Assembly (NCBI RefSeq): GCF_000218545.1
Contig: NC_015671.1
Span: 1,178,001-1,242,000, forward strand
Reading direction: 5' to 3'
DNA from: Cellulomonas gilvus ATCC 13127
GTDB taxonomy: Bacteria > Actinomycetota > Actinomycetes > Actinomycetales > Cellulomonadaceae
Length of the DNA: 64,000 bases
In this document: one piece after another, positions 33,665 through 43,616 of the stretch
Position numbering within the stretch: the first letter of the stretch is position 1
Layout: every line of letters begins with the position of its first letter
Translations under genes and position numbers: made by a program
Notes under the pieces: model-generated
What the model was told of the DNA's origin: nothing
The model's input: the letters and a program-made list of their open reading frames with translations, nothing else
The model's database searches: none

Positions 33665-34920
33665 AGGCGGTGCGCGCGGGGGTCGGTCGTCGCGCCCTTG
33701 GTGTCCAGCAGCCGCTGCGCGGCGCCGACGATCGCGTCGACGTCGTACGCGCGGTGGTTCTGCACGAGGATCACCAGGTCGGCGTCGGCCACCGCGGCGT
33801 CCAGGTCCGCCTCGCGCTCGAGCACGCGGCCGTCGACGCGCCACTGCTCGACCGCGGGGTCGTGGAAGCGCACGTCGGCGCCGAGCGTCGTGAGCTGCTT
33901 GGCGAGCGGCACGGCGGGCGACTCGCGCTGGTCGGCGATGTCGGGCTTGTACGTCACACCCAGCAGCAGCACGCGCGAGCCCTTGATGGCGCGGCCCGCG
34001 TCGTTGAGCAGGTCCTGCGCGCGGCGCGCGACGTACGCGGGCATCGTCGAGTTGATCTCCTGCGCCAGCTCGACGAACCGGAACGGGTAGCCCAGCCGGC
34101 TGCGCACGCGGTAGCTCAGGTAGTTCGGGTCGATCGGGATGCAGTGCCCGCCGACGCCCGGACCGGGGTAGAACGCCTGGAAGCCGAACGGCTTGGTCTT
34201 CGCGAGGTCGATGACGTCCCACAGGTCGACGCCGAGCTCGTGGCAGAACCGCGCCATCTCGTTGACCAGCGCGATGTTGATGTGCCGGTACGTGTTCTCG
34301 AGCAGCTTGGCCATCTCGGCCTCGCGCGTGCCCTTCGCGGGCACCACCTGGTCGACGAACCGCCCGTAGAACTCGGCCGCACGCGCCGTCGAGGTCTCGT
34401 CGATGCCGCCGACGACCTTGGGCGTGTTCTTCATGCCGTACACCGCGTTGCCCGGGTCGATGCGCTCGGGGGAGAACGCCAGGAAGAAGTCGGTGCCCGC
34501 CACGAGCCCGCTCTCGGCGAGCATCGGCAGCAGGACCTCCTCGGTGGTGCCCGGGTACGTCGTGGACTCGAGGACCACGAGCGCGCCCGCCCGCATCGCG
34601 GGCGTGACGGTGCGGGTCGCGGACAGCACGGCACCCAGGTCGGGTCCGCCGTCCTCGGCCAGCGGCGTGGGCACGCAGATGACGTACGTCGCGGCGCCGA
34701 CGATCTGCTCGGGGTCGGTCGTGGCGCGGAAGCCGCTCGTGAGCATCTCCGCGATGTCGTCGTCCGAGAGGTCGTCGACGTGCGAGCGACCCGCGTTCAG
34801 GCCGTCGACGACAGCGGTGCTGACATCGAAGCCGACGACGGAGAGACCTGACCGCGCGGCCTCCTGCGCGAGCGGGAGGCCCACGTAGCCGAGCCCGATG
34901 ATGACGACGTCGATGGACAC
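33661..34920 (-). CDS. wecC: Nucleotide-sugar dehydrogenase, UDP-ManNAc type (WecC-like, 419 aa)
   Basis: The NAD-binding motif is GLGYVG at residues 9-14, the substrate region AFSPERIDPGN near 148, and the catalytic Cys is Cys260 in GPGVGGHCIPIDP. The overall pattern fits UDP-ManNAc dehydrogenase, which makes UDP-ManNAcA. A UDP-GlcNAc 2-epimerase gene lies two genes away and would supply the substrate. UDP-glucose or UDP-GlcNAc dehydrogenase activity is not excluded. GTG 34920 has GGGAG upstream; TATGCT at 34962-34957 on the minus strand is a probable -10. Confidence 0.87.
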   Translation of the reverse strand: MSIDVVIIGLGYVGLPLAQEAARSGLSVVGFDVSTAVVDGLNAGRSHVDDLSDDDIAEMLTSGFRATTDPEQIVGAATYVICVPTPLAEDGGPDLGAVLSATRTVTPAMRAGALVVLESTTYPGTTEEVLLPMLAESGLVAGTDFFLAFSPERIDPGNAVYGMKNTPKVVGGIDETSTARAAEFYGRFVDQVVPAKGTREAEMAKLLENTYRHINIALVNEMARFCHELGVDLWDVIDLAKTKPFGFQAFYPGPGVGGHCIPIDPNYLSYRVRSRLGYPFRFVELAQEINSTMPAYVARRAQDLLNDAGRAIKGSRVLLLGVTYKPDIADQRESPAVPLAKQLTTLGADVRFHDPAVEQWRVDGRVLEREADLDAAVADADLVILVQNHRAYDVDAIVGAAQRLLDTKGATTDPRAHRL

Positions 34921-34956
34921 AGACGAGACTCCCAGGTCGGGGATGGACCGCGCGGA

Positions 34957-34962
34957 AGCATA
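34957..34962 (-). promoter_or_regulatory. Putative -10 box TATGCT
   Basis: On the minus strand, about 36 bases before the GTG at 34920; it would start the wecC-exporter-glycosyltransferase operon. Confidence 0.5.
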
Positions 34963-35003
34963 TCGCGCGTGAGGTGGGCATCCTCTGCGATGCGGGGCGC
35001 CCG

Positions 35004-36866
35004 TTACAAACCGGTGTACAGCGCGCGGTACTGCTCGGCGGCGCGGCGCCACGTGCGCTCGGCCAGGATCCAGGCCCGGCCCGCGGAGCCCGCGTCGTGC
35101 CGCGCGACCGGGTCGGTGACGAACGTCTCGAGCGCCGTCGCGAGTGCGGCGGGGTCGTCGGCCGCGGCGAGCGCACCCCACGCCGGCGTCACGAGCTCGC
35201 GCAGCGCGGGCAGGTCGCTCGCCACCACGGGTCGTGCGCTCGCGAGCGCCTCGAGCGGCTTGATCGGCGTGACCGCGGCGGTCACGGGCAGGTCCCGGCG
35301 CGGGACCGCGAACACGTCGATCGCGCGGTGCCACGCGGGCACCTGGGCGAACGGCACCCGCCCGGGCAGGTGCGCCGCGTCACCCAGGGCGCGGGCCGCA
35401 CGCGCGCGCACGCCCGCCAGAGCGGGACCCGAGCCGACGACGAGCAGGCGCACGGGCAGGCCCCGGGCCCGCAGCAGCGCGACCGCATCCACCAGGACGT
35501 CGACGCCCTCGTAGTCGTTGACGGTCGTGACGGTGCCGACCACGACGTCACCGTCCGGGATGCCGAGCCGGGCGCGCACGTCCGTGGGGTCGGCGAGCGG
35601 ACCGGTGAACCGGTCGTCGACCGCGTTCGCCACGACGTGCACGTGGGCCGCGGGCACGCCACGCGCGACGATCGCGTCCCGCATGCCCTGCGAGATCGTC
35701 ACGACGCGGTCGGCGGCGAGCATGACCTCGGTCTCGCGCTCGCGTGCGCCGCGGTACAGGTCGGCGGCCGGGTCGCCGCCGCGGCTGCGCCACGTCTCCT
35801 CGAGGAACCCGCGCACCTCGTAGACGACCGGGAGGTCGAGGCGTGCGGCGACGCGCAGCGCGACGTCCGCGTTGACGAACTTGCTGTGCGCGTGCAGCAC
35901 GTCGGGTGCCAGCGCGCGCGCGAGCGCGGTCGTCGCGGCGACGTCGTGCGCGAGCCGGTCGTCGGCGCGCCGGGGGAGCGGGCGGGCCGTCAGCAGCCGG
36001 TGGTAGCCGACGCCGTCGCGCACGACCGTGCGCGGCGCCCCCAGGCTGCCCGCCGTGACCGGGAACCCCAGACGTGTGCCCACGTGCACGTCGAGCCCGA
36101 GCGCGTGCTGGGCCGCGGCCAGGCCGTGCGTGCGGGTCGTGTAGCCGGCCTGCACCTCGGGCAGCGCGTTCGTCACCTGGTGCAGCACGCGCGCGGGTGC
36201 GCGGCCGGACGGGACGTGCGTGCGTCCGGGCAGCCGGCCGGGGGTGAGCACCGCCACCTCGCCCTGCAGGTCCGCGCGCAGACGTCGCTCCGCGGGCCCG
36301 CGCGCGTCGGCGAGCGCGGCCACCGCGCGCGTCAGGTGGCCCTCCTCGGCCGCGACGAGCGCCTCGGCGCGCCTGCGTCCCGGAGCCGTCCCGGGTACGG
36401 CGTCGAGCGCCGCGCGGGCGAGCGCCCCGCGGTGCAGCGCGACGGCCGCGATCGCGGCCGCAGACGCACGGCGCGGCGCGCGCGTGGCGGCGAGTGCGCG
36501 CAGCGTCGCGTCGGCCGCGTCGGAACGACCGTCCGCACCCAGCGCGAGCGCTCCGGCCACCGTCCGGGTGCGCCCCAGCGTGTCGGCGAGTGCGCGCCGC
36601 ACCGGAGCGGGCAGCGCGCGCAGCGCGCGCGTCGCCGCGACGACCGGGTGGCGACCGAGGTGTCCGCGCGCGACGCTCGCGGCCGGCAGCGCGTCGCGGA
36701 CCAGGGCGCGTGCACGGCGTCCGACGGCCCCGCCGCGCGGCGCCGTGACGCGTGGGACGTCGTCGTCGCGCCGCACGGCCGTGGCCCGGTCCGACGCGCT
36801 CGCGGGACCGCTGGAGGGGGCGCCGCCGGGGGCGCTGTCGGGTGACACGGCCCCCGAGTCTGGCAT
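35004..36866 (-). CDS. GT-B family 4 glycosyltransferase with helical N-terminal domain (620 aa)
   Basis: Residues about 1-230 are Ala/Arg-rich and helical, with short alternating helices that look TPR-like. The glycosyltransferase part begins at VLHQVTNALPEVQAGYTTRTHGL. It continues with DVLHAHSKFVNADVA, VVYEVRGFLEETW, VVTISQGMRDAIVARG, VVVGTVTTVNDYEGVD and the donor-site stretch AAVTPIKPLEALASARPVV. It is a paralogue of the protein at 43617. The start is uncertain: ATG 36866 is used, but GTG 36848, preceded by a CAGACT -10-like box eight bases away, would make a leaderless mRNA. It diverges from wecB. Confidence 0.8.
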   Translation of the reverse strand: MPDSGAVSPDSAPGGAPSSGPASASDRATAVRRDDDVPRVTAPRGGAVGRRARALVRDALPAASVARGHLGRHPVVAATRALRALPAPVRRALADTLGRTRTVAGALALGADGRSDAADATLRALAATRAPRRASAAAIAAVALHRGALARAALDAVPGTAPGRRRAEALVAAEEGHLTRAVAALADARGPAERRLRADLQGEVAVLTPGRLPGRTHVPSGRAPARVLHQVTNALPEVQAGYTTRTHGLAAAQHALGLDVHVGTRLGFPVTAGSLGAPRTVVRDGVGYHRLLTARPLPRRADDRLAHDVAATTALARALAPDVLHAHSKFVNADVALRVAARLDLPVVYEVRGFLEETWRSRGGDPAADLYRGARERETEVMLAADRVVTISQGMRDAIVARGVPAAHVHVVANAVDDRFTGPLADPTDVRARLGIPDGDVVVGTVTTVNDYEGVDVLVDAVALLRARGLPVRLLVVGSGPALAGVRARAARALGDAAHLPGRVPFAQVPAWHRAIDVFAVPRRDLPVTAAVTPIKPLEALASARPVVASDLPALRELVTPAWGALAAADDPAALATALETFVTDPVARHDAGSAGRAWILAERTWRRAAEQYRALYTGL

Positions 36867-36996
36867 GATGCGACGTGCTCCGGGCGCGTCCGCTCCCGTG
36901 CGCGGCCCGTCCCGCGCGGGGCACGGCCGGCGCCCGTCGGGCGCCGACGCGGAGCCCGAAGCGACCCGTCCCGCCCCTCGAGGAGCTCGCCCCCGG

Positions 36997-38085
36997 ATGT
37001 CTGACGCCGTCCTGCACATCACCGGTGCCCGTCCCAACTTCCCCAAGGCGGCACCCGTCGTCGCCGCCCTCGGGGGGCGTGGCGTCGAGCAGGTGCTCGT
37101 CCACACGGGTCAGCACTACGACGACCGCATGTCGGAGGTGTTCTTCCGCGAGCTGCGGCTGCCCCGGCCGGACATCAACCTGGGCGTCGGCTCGGGCACG
37201 CAGGCGGGTCAGACCGCGGCGATCATGGTCGCGCTCGAGGAGGTCATGCTCGAGCGCCGGCCCGCGATGGTCGTGGTGTACGGCGACGTGAACTCGACCG
37301 TCGCCGCGGCGCTCGTGGCCGCCAAGCTCATGATCCCCGTCGCGCACGTCGAGGCGGGTCTGCGCAGCTTCGACCCCTCGATGCCCGAGGAGGTCAACCG
37401 CGTCGTCACGGACCGGCTCTCGGACGTGCTGCTCGCCACCAGCCCGGACGCGATCGCGCACCTCGCGCACGAGGGCGTGCCCGCCGACCGCATCCACCTG
37501 GTCGGCAACCCGATGATCGACACGCTCCTGTCCGCGCGCGACCGGTTCACGCCCGACGCGGCGGCCACGCTCGGCCTGCCCGACGAGCCGTACGCGGTCG
37601 GCACGCTGCACCGCCCGGGCAACGTCGACGACCCCGCGGACGTCGCGGCGCTCGTGGCGGCGGTGCACGCCGTCGCCGACCAGGTGCGCGTGGTGCTCCC
37701 GCTGCACCCGCGCGGCCGCGGCCGGCTCGAGGCCGCGGGGCTGCTCGACCACCCCGGCGTCTCGGTCACAGACCCGCTGGGGTACCTCGACTTCATGGGG
37801 CTCGTGGACGGTGCGCGCCTGGTCGTGACGGACTCGGGCGGCGTGCAGGAGGAGACGACCGTGCTCGGGGTGCCGTGCCTCACGCTGCGTCCCAACACCG
37901 AGCGTCCCGTCACGATCACGCATGGCACCAACCGGCTGGTGACCCGCGAGGGCCTGGCCGACGAGGTGGCGGCCGCGCTCGCGGCCGGCCGCCCGCAGAC
38001 GTGGTCCGTGCCCCCGCTGTGGGACGGGCACGCGGGCGAGCGCATCGCCGACGTCCTGGTCGCCGAGCTGCGGGCGCGCGGGTGA
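36997..38085 (+). CDS. wecB: UDP-GlcNAc 2-epimerase, non-hydrolysing (WecB, 362 aa)
   Basis: Converts UDP-GlcNAc to UDP-ManNAc. Signature elements are GARPNF at residues 10-15, HTGQHYDDRMS near 37, HVEAGLRS at 117-124, LHRPGNVDD near 204 and DSGGVQEE at 279-286. The length is normal. ATG 36997 follows GAGGAG; an in-frame ATG at 36868 would add 43 residues unlike the family. Its product feeds the WecC-like dehydrogenase nearby and possibly the nonulosonic acid pathway at the left end. It overlaps the next glycosyltransferase by four bases. Confidence 0.93.
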   Translation: MSDAVLHITGARPNFPKAAPVVAALGGRGVEQVLVHTGQHYDDRMSEVFFRELRLPRPDINLGVGSGTQAGQTAAIMVALEEVMLERRPAMVVVYGDVNSTVAAALVAAKLMIPVAHVEAGLRSFDPSMPEEVNRVVTDRLSDVLLATSPDAIAHLAHEGVPADRIHLVGNPMIDTLLSARDRFTPDAAATLGLPDEPYAVGTLHRPGNVDDPADVAALVAAVHAVADQVRVVLPLHPRGRGRLEAAGLLDHPGVSVTDPLGYLDFMGLVDGARLVVTDSGGVQEETTVLGVPCLTLRPNTERPVTITHGTNRLVTREGLADEVAAALAAGRPQTWSVPPLWDGHAGERIADVLVAELRARG

Positions 38086-39749
38086 CCGACGCCGCCCGCG
38101 GCGGTGCGCGCACCCTCGCCCCGGCCCGGCCGGCGCGACGGTGGCTCGCCGCCGCCGCGCGCGTCGCGGGTGAGCAGCGCGCGGGCCGCGACGTCGCCGT
38201 GCCCGGACCCGACGTCCGGCGCGGCGGTCCGCCGCGCCCGGAGGTCGTCGTGGTGGTCGCGTCCGACCGGCTCGCGGACCTGCTGGAGCCCGAGTGGGCG
38301 CAGCGCCGGGCGGCCGCGCAGGACGCCACGGTGCTGGGCACGCACCTGTCCGGGGCCGACGCCCTGGTGCTCGAGTGGTCCGGCGGGCCGGGCTCGGCGC
38401 ACGACGTCACCGCCGACGAGGCGGCCGCCGTGCTCGCCGCGGCCCGGGCGCTGCGCGTCCCCGCGCTCGTCTGGGACACCGTCCGCGCGGCCGGTGACCG
38501 CCCGCTCGCCCCGGCGGGTGCGACCGTCGTCGGCGCCGACGACGCCGCACGCGTCGCGGCGTACGGCGCACGGGGCGACGCGACGGTCGAGCTCGGCAGC
38601 ACGTTCTCCGCGCGCCGGGACGGCGCCCGCGTGCGGCTGCGCCCCGGCGCCGCGCACCGGCACGAGGGCGCGCAGGCCGAGGCGGACGCCGCGCTGGTCG
38701 CGGCGCTCGACGCTCACCATGCGGCCCGTCCGCGTCCGAGCGACGGACGCACGTGGCGCGCGACCGTGCTCACGGGTGACGCGTCGCGCGACGTCGTCAC
38801 GCCCGGGCTGCTGCGCAGCGCCGCGGCCGGGAGCGTCGTCGTCACGACGAGCGCCGCGGTCGCCGGACGCGTGCCGGGCGTCCTCGCGGTCGACGGCGCG
38901 GACGACGCGCGCTGGACGCTCGCGGCGCTCGACCGGCACGCCGAGCTGCGGGACCGTCATGCGCACCGCGCCCGCCGGGCGGCGCTCGCGGGGTGGAGCG
39001 CGACGGTGCGCGCGGGCCAGCTGCTGGACGCCGCCGGTCTCGGGGCCACGACGGTGCCGTCGGTGTCGGCGGTGGTCGCGACCATGCGGCCCGACCGGCT
39101 CGACGACGTGCTCGACGCGATCGCGCGTCAGCGGCACCCCGCGGTCGAGCTCGTGCTGGTGACGCACGGCTTCGAGGTCGGTCGCGAGGACCTCGCGGCG
39201 CGCGCGGCCGCGCGGGGCCTCGAGCACGTGCGTGCGGTGGCCGCGGACGCCTCCCTGACGCTCGGGGCGTGCATGAACCTCGGTGTGGACGCGGCCGACG
39301 GCACGTACGTCGCGAAGATGGACGACGACAACTACTACGGGCAGCACTATCTCGCCGACCTGGTCGCGACGTTCGGGTGCACCGCGGCCCAGGTGGTCGG
39401 CAAGTGGGCGCACCTGACCTACCTCGAGTCGACGCGTGCCGCGCTGCTGCGGTTCCCGGCCGTCGAGCACCGCTACACGCGCCTGGTCCAGGGCGGGACG
39501 ATCGTCGTCGAGCGCGAGCTCGCGCGCGCCGTGCGGTTCGAGGACCTGCCGCGCCGCGTGGACACGACGTTCCTCGACAAGGTGCGCGACCGCGGGGGAC
39601 GCGTGTACGCCGCCGACCGGTTCGGGTTCGTGTCGGTCCGCACGGCGCGCACGGCCGAGCACACGTGGCGCGTCACGGACGCCGAGCTGCTCGCCAAGCC
39701 GTCGCGGCTGCTGTTCTACGGCGAGCCCTGGGAGTACGCGGATGTGTGA
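38082..39749 (+). CDS. Family 2 glycosyltransferase with long N-terminal extension (555 aa)
   Basis: The first 325 residues are an alpha/beta region I cannot assign (VVVVVASDRLADLL, ALVLEWSGGPGSA). The GT-A domain starts at SAVVATMRPDRLDDVLDAI and carries LGACMNLGVDAADG and the metal motif KMDDDNYYG with DDD at 414-416, then QGGTIVVERELA and RVDTTFLDKV. The architecture matches the protein at 41903 throughout, so the two are paralogues flanking an acyltransferase. The GTG start overlaps the wecB stop. The N-terminal part may be a non-catalytic GT-B-like domain. Confidence 0.82.
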   Translation: MTDAARGGARTLAPARPARRWLAAAARVAGEQRAGRDVAVPGPDVRRGGPPRPEVVVVVASDRLADLLEPEWAQRRAAAQDATVLGTHLSGADALVLEWSGGPGSAHDVTADEAAAVLAAARALRVPALVWDTVRAAGDRPLAPAGATVVGADDAARVAAYGARGDATVELGSTFSARRDGARVRLRPGAAHRHEGAQAEADAALVAALDAHHAARPRPSDGRTWRATVLTGDASRDVVTPGLLRSAAAGSVVVTTSAAVAGRVPGVLAVDGADDARWTLAALDRHAELRDRHAHRARRAALAGWSATVRAGQLLDAAGLGATTVPSVSAVVATMRPDRLDDVLDAIARQRHPAVELVLVTHGFEVGREDLAARAAARGLEHVRAVAADASLTLGACMNLGVDAADGTYVAKMDDDNYYGQHYLADLVATFGCTAAQVVGKWAHLTYLESTRAALLRFPAVEHRYTRLVQGGTIVVERELARAVRFEDLPRRVDTTFLDKVRDRGGRVYAADRFGFVSVRTARTAEHTWRVTDAELLAKPSRLLFYGEPWEYADV

Positions 39750-39787
39750 CGCGATGGTCGAGGCAGCACGGGTGACCGAGGAGCGAC

Positions 39788-41902
39788 GTGGCCGGAACTG
39801 ACACGGTGCTGGCGCAGCACACGCCGACGCGCGGCCGCCAGGGTGCGGGCTTCCGGCCCGACATCGAGGGTCTGCGCGCGATCGCGGTCGGCCTGGTGCT
39901 CGTCTACCACGCGGGCGTCGACCAGCTCTCGGGCGGGTTCGTCGGCGTGGACATCTTCTTCGTGCTGTCGGGCTTCCTGATCACGGGCCTGCTGGTGCGC
40001 GAGCTCGAACGCTCCGGCCGGGTCTCGCTGTCCCGCTTCTACGCGCGCCGCGCCAAGCGGCTGCTGCCGGCGACCGCGCTCACCCTCATCGCCAGCGCGC
40101 TGCTGACCTGGGCCTTCATCCCCGTGACGCAGTGGCGCGCGTTCGGCGGGGACATCGTCTCGGCCGCGCTGTACGTCGTGAACTGGCGGCTGGCGGACCG
40201 GTCCGTCGACTACCTGGCCGAGGGCACGGGCGCCTCGCCCGTGCAGCACTTCTGGTCGCTCGCGGTCGAGGAGCAGTACTACATCGTCTGGCCGCTGCTG
40301 CTGGTGCTCGTGGGCCTCGTCGTGCGCCGGACGCGCCTGCGGGTCCGGCCGACCATGGCGGTCGCGCTCGCGCTCATCGTGGTGCCGTCGCTCGTGTGGT
40401 CGGTGCACCTGACCTCGACGCAGCCCGCGGTCGCGTTCTTCGTCACGACCACGCGCCTGTGGGAGCTGGGGATCGGGGCCGCGGTCGCGATCGGCGCCGC
40501 GTGGTGGGTGCGGGTGCCCGCACGTGTCGCGGCGCTGGCCGGCTGGGCCGGTCTCGCGGCGATCCTGGCGAGCGCGCTCCTGTTCTCCTCGGCCACGCCG
40601 TGGCCGGGGTCCGCCGCGCTCGTGCCGACGCTCGGCACCGCGGCGGTGATCGTCGCGGGGTTCCGCGCGGCCGGCCCGGCGCGGCTGCTGGCCCTGCGTC
40701 CGCTGGTCTGGATCGGCGGCATGTCCTACTCGCTGTACCTGTGGCACTGGCCGCTCGTGGTGGCGGCGACGTTCGCCGCGGGTGGCGAGCTGGGCGCCAA
40801 GGTCGGGCTGCTGGTCACGGCGGCGTCGGTCGTGCCCGCGTGGCTCTCGCTCCGGCTGGTCGAGAACCCCGTGCGGTTCTCGACCTGGGTCGCGGCCAAG
40901 GCGCGGCGCGCCCTGACCGTGGGCCTGGCGTGCACCCTCGTCGGCGTGCTCGCGGGCGTGGCGCTCCTGCTCGCGGTGCCGCAGGGGCCGCCGCCTCCGC
41001 CCGACACGCGCCCCGAGGACCCGCGCACGCTCGTCGGCGCCGAGGTGATCCAGGACGGCGGGCCGCAGGCGGGGGCACCGCGGGACACCGTGCGGTTCAT
41101 GACGCCCGCACCGACCGACGCGGTCGACGACGTCCCCGAGGCGTACGACCGCGAGTGCCAGGTCGACTCCGACGGGTCGGAGCCGCGCGCATGCGCGTGG
41201 GGCGACCCCGACGGCACGCTCGACGTCGCCGTCGTGGGCGACTCGAAGATGCTGCAGTGGACGTCGGCGCTCGACGAGATCGGCCGGTCCGAGGGCTGGC
41301 GCGTGACCACGTGGACCAAGTCCGCGTGCGCGTTCGCCGACGTGGTCCAGACGCAGGGCGGCAAGCCGTACGAGTCGTGCGTGGCCTGGAACGACGCCGT
41401 GCTCGCCGAGCTCACGGCCGCTCCGCCCGACGTGCTCGTCACGTCCCAGCGTGCGACGAGCGCGATGCCTCCGGACGGCGGCGACTCCTCGAGCGAGGCG
41501 ATGTCCGCGGGCATCGAGCGCCGGTGGCAGGAGGTCGCCGCGCTCGGGACGCGCGTGGTCGTGCTGCTCGACAACCCGGCGCCGCCGGACGAGGTGTACG
41601 AGTGCGTGGCCGAGCACCTCGAGACGCTCACGGCCTGCGCGTTCGACCGCGACGACGCGGTGCGCTCGAGCGCGGCGTCCGAGCAGCTCGCGGCGGCGAC
41701 CGCGCTGGGCGACGCGGTCGGCGTCGTCGACATGACGCCATGGGTATGCCCGACCACACGCTGCGCCCCGGTGATCGGGGACGTGCTGGTCTACCGGCAG
41801 GGCTCGCACCTCACCGACACCTACGTGCGCTCGACCGTCGCGATGCTCCGCAGCGAGCTGATCGACGCGATCGGCGCGACCGCCCCCACCGAGGAGAGCT
41901 GA
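39788..41902 (+). CDS. Membrane acyltransferase 3 with C-terminal SGNH-like domain (704 aa)
   Basis: The acyltransferase-3 membrane domain covers roughly residues 18-385: DIEGLRAIAVGLVLVYHAG, GGFVGVDIFFVLSGFLITG, ARRAKRLLPATAL and FWSLAVEEQYY. The extracytoplasmic SGNH-like domain has block I VVGDSKMLQW and a C-terminal YRQGSHLTDTYV. Compared with the SGNH lipoprotein at 28620, the block I His is Lys and the Asp of the Asp-His pair is Gln; the catalytic Ser and His remain. It probably O-acylates the glycan made by the flanking paralogous glycosyltransferases. GTG start with GAGGAG just upstream. Confidence 0.87.
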   Translation: MAGTDTVLAQHTPTRGRQGAGFRPDIEGLRAIAVGLVLVYHAGVDQLSGGFVGVDIFFVLSGFLITGLLVRELERSGRVSLSRFYARRAKRLLPATALTLIASALLTWAFIPVTQWRAFGGDIVSAALYVVNWRLADRSVDYLAEGTGASPVQHFWSLAVEEQYYIVWPLLLVLVGLVVRRTRLRVRPTMAVALALIVVPSLVWSVHLTSTQPAVAFFVTTTRLWELGIGAAVAIGAAWWVRVPARVAALAGWAGLAAILASALLFSSATPWPGSAALVPTLGTAAVIVAGFRAAGPARLLALRPLVWIGGMSYSLYLWHWPLVVAATFAAGGELGAKVGLLVTAASVVPAWLSLRLVENPVRFSTWVAAKARRALTVGLACTLVGVLAGVALLLAVPQGPPPPPDTRPEDPRTLVGAEVIQDGGPQAGAPRDTVRFMTPAPTDAVDDVPEAYDRECQVDSDGSEPRACAWGDPDGTLDVAVVGDSKMLQWTSALDEIGRSEGWRVTTWTKSACAFADVVQTQGGKPYESCVAWNDAVLAELTAAPPDVLVTSQRATSAMPPDGGDSSSEAMSAGIERRWQEVAALGTRVVVLLDNPAPPDEVYECVAEHLETLTACAFDRDDAVRSSAASEQLAAATALGDAVGVVDMTPWVCPTTRCAPVIGDVLVYRQGSHLTDTYVRSTVAMLRSELIDAIGATAPTEES

Positions 41903-43528
41903 GTGGTCAACGCACGACTGCGCCGCGTCGCCGAGCGACTGCGTCCGAACCCCGCGAGCGGTCCCGCACCCGTGGCCACCCCGGCCGATCCCGGCCCGGC
42001 GACGCCCGCCGTCCGCCCCGCCCCCGCGTGCGCGTCCGTGCGCGCGTGGGTCGTCGCGGGGGACCGCACGGCCACCGGTCTGGCTGGCCAGTGGACGCAG
42101 GAGCGCGTGAGCGCGGACGTCCCGGCGGGTGACCTCCCGCAGGTCGTGGTCGTCGAGCTCGTCGACGGGCGGCCGGCGGGCTGGACCGGCGACGACGAGG
42201 CGTTCGCGGCGTTCGTCGCGCACGTGGTCTCCGGCGGCGTCCCGGTGCTCGTCTGGGCGACGTCGGGCGGCCCGGGCGCCGCGGCCTGGCTCGACGTGGC
42301 GAGCCAGGTGCTCGTGGCCGACGAGTCCCAGGTGGCGTCGTGGGCGCCGCGCGCCGTGCAGGTCCTGCCGCTCGCCGCGGCCTGGTCGGCCCGCGCCGGT
42401 GGGCCGCGCGGGGAGCGCGCGCTGGTCGTCGCGCCCGCGGGCCTGGTGGGCCGCAAGGATCTCGCGCCGGTGGCGACCGACCGCGCGGAACCCGGTGCCA
42501 CAGCGGCGCAGACGCTGACCCGGTACGCGGCCGTGGTCCTCGACGCGACCGCGCCCGACGCGGCGCACCTGATCCTCGACGCGGCCGGGGCCGGGGTCAC
42601 GCCGTACTGCGTGGGCCCGCTGCCCGCGGGGCTGCCGCCCACGGTCGCCGCGCGCGTCGTGGTGGTCGAGCAGGACGTGCGCGACGCGCGGCACTCGGTG
42701 CGCGCACGGGCCGCGCAGCCCGAGCTGCGCGACCGTGACGCGGTGCTGCTGCGCCGCGCGAGCGCGGGGCACGGGTTCGACGACCGCGCGCTCGCGCTCG
42801 CGTCCGCCGCGGGTCTCGACCTGCCGCACCGCGGACGGACCGTGTCCGCGGTGGTCCCGACGAACCGGCCCGACCAGCTCGAGCACGTCCTGGTGCAGCT
42901 CGCGGCGCAGCGGGACGTGGACGTCGAGCTCGTCCTGGTGCTGCACGGCATCACGGGCCGGACGGCCGAGCTCGAGGGGCGCGCACGTGAGCTGGGCCTG
43001 CGTCTGGTGGTCGTCGAGGCGCCCGCCGAGGCCACGCTGGGGCGGTGCATGAACCTGGGCGTCGACGCCGCGAGCGGCGACCTGGTCGCCAAGATGGACG
43101 ACGACAACCACTACGGCCCGCACTACCTGGCGGACCTGGCGCAGGCGCTGCGCTCGAGCGGCGCGGGCCTGGCGGGCAAGTGGGCGCACTACGTGTGGCT
43201 GCGCTCCACGGACGCCGTGGTGCTGCGGTACCCGGACCACGAGAACACGTTCGGCACGCGCGTGCAGGGCGGCTCGATGCTGTTCGAGGGCGACGTGGTC
43301 CGTGACCTGCGGTTCGGCGACCACCTGCCGCGCGCGGTCGACACCGACATCCTCGACCGGGCCGCCGCGGCCGGCGTGCCCATCTTCTCGGCGGACAGGT
43401 TCGGGTACGTCAGCGTGCGCGGCACCGACCGCATGGGCCACACCTGGACGGTCACCGACGAGACGTTCCTGACCGCGGCGGGCAGGCTGGAGTTCTTCGG
43501 CGACCCCCGCACGCACGTCGACGTGTGA
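41903..43528 (+). CDS. Family 2 glycosyltransferase with long N-terminal extension, paralogue (541 aa)
   Basis: It has the same architecture as the protein at 38082: an unassigned N-terminal alpha/beta region of about 310 residues (VVVELVDGRPAGW, VLVWATSGGPGAAAW), then the GT-A domain SAVVPTNRPDQLEHVLVQL, LGRCMNLGVDAASG, KMDDDNHYG (DDD at 399-401), QGGSMLFEGDV and AVDTDILDRA. It starts with GTG one base after the acyltransferase stop, so it is in the same transcript. The pair may add successive or alternative residues to the same polymer. Confidence 0.82.
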   Translation: MVNARLRRVAERLRPNPASGPAPVATPADPGPATPAVRPAPACASVRAWVVAGDRTATGLAGQWTQERVSADVPAGDLPQVVVVELVDGRPAGWTGDDEAFAAFVAHVVSGGVPVLVWATSGGPGAAAWLDVASQVLVADESQVASWAPRAVQVLPLAAAWSARAGGPRGERALVVAPAGLVGRKDLAPVATDRAEPGATAAQTLTRYAAVVLDATAPDAAHLILDAAGAGVTPYCVGPLPAGLPPTVAARVVVVEQDVRDARHSVRARAAQPELRDRDAVLLRRASAGHGFDDRALALASAAGLDLPHRGRTVSAVVPTNRPDQLEHVLVQLAAQRDVDVELVLVLHGITGRTAELEGRARELGLRLVVVEAPAEATLGRCMNLGVDAASGDLVAKMDDDNHYGPHYLADLAQALRSSGAGLAGKWAHYVWLRSTDAVVLRYPDHENTFGTRVQGGSMLFEGDVVRDLRFGDHLPRAVDTDILDRAAAAGVPIFSADRFGYVSVRGTDRMGHTWTVTDETFLTAAGRLEFFGDPRTHVDV

Positions 43529-43616
43529 GGGTCGGGCCCGCCGCCCACCCCCTTCGACGACCCCGACGGGCGCGTGCGCCCCGACGACCAGCCGTACCCG
43601 ACGAGAGAGCGACACC

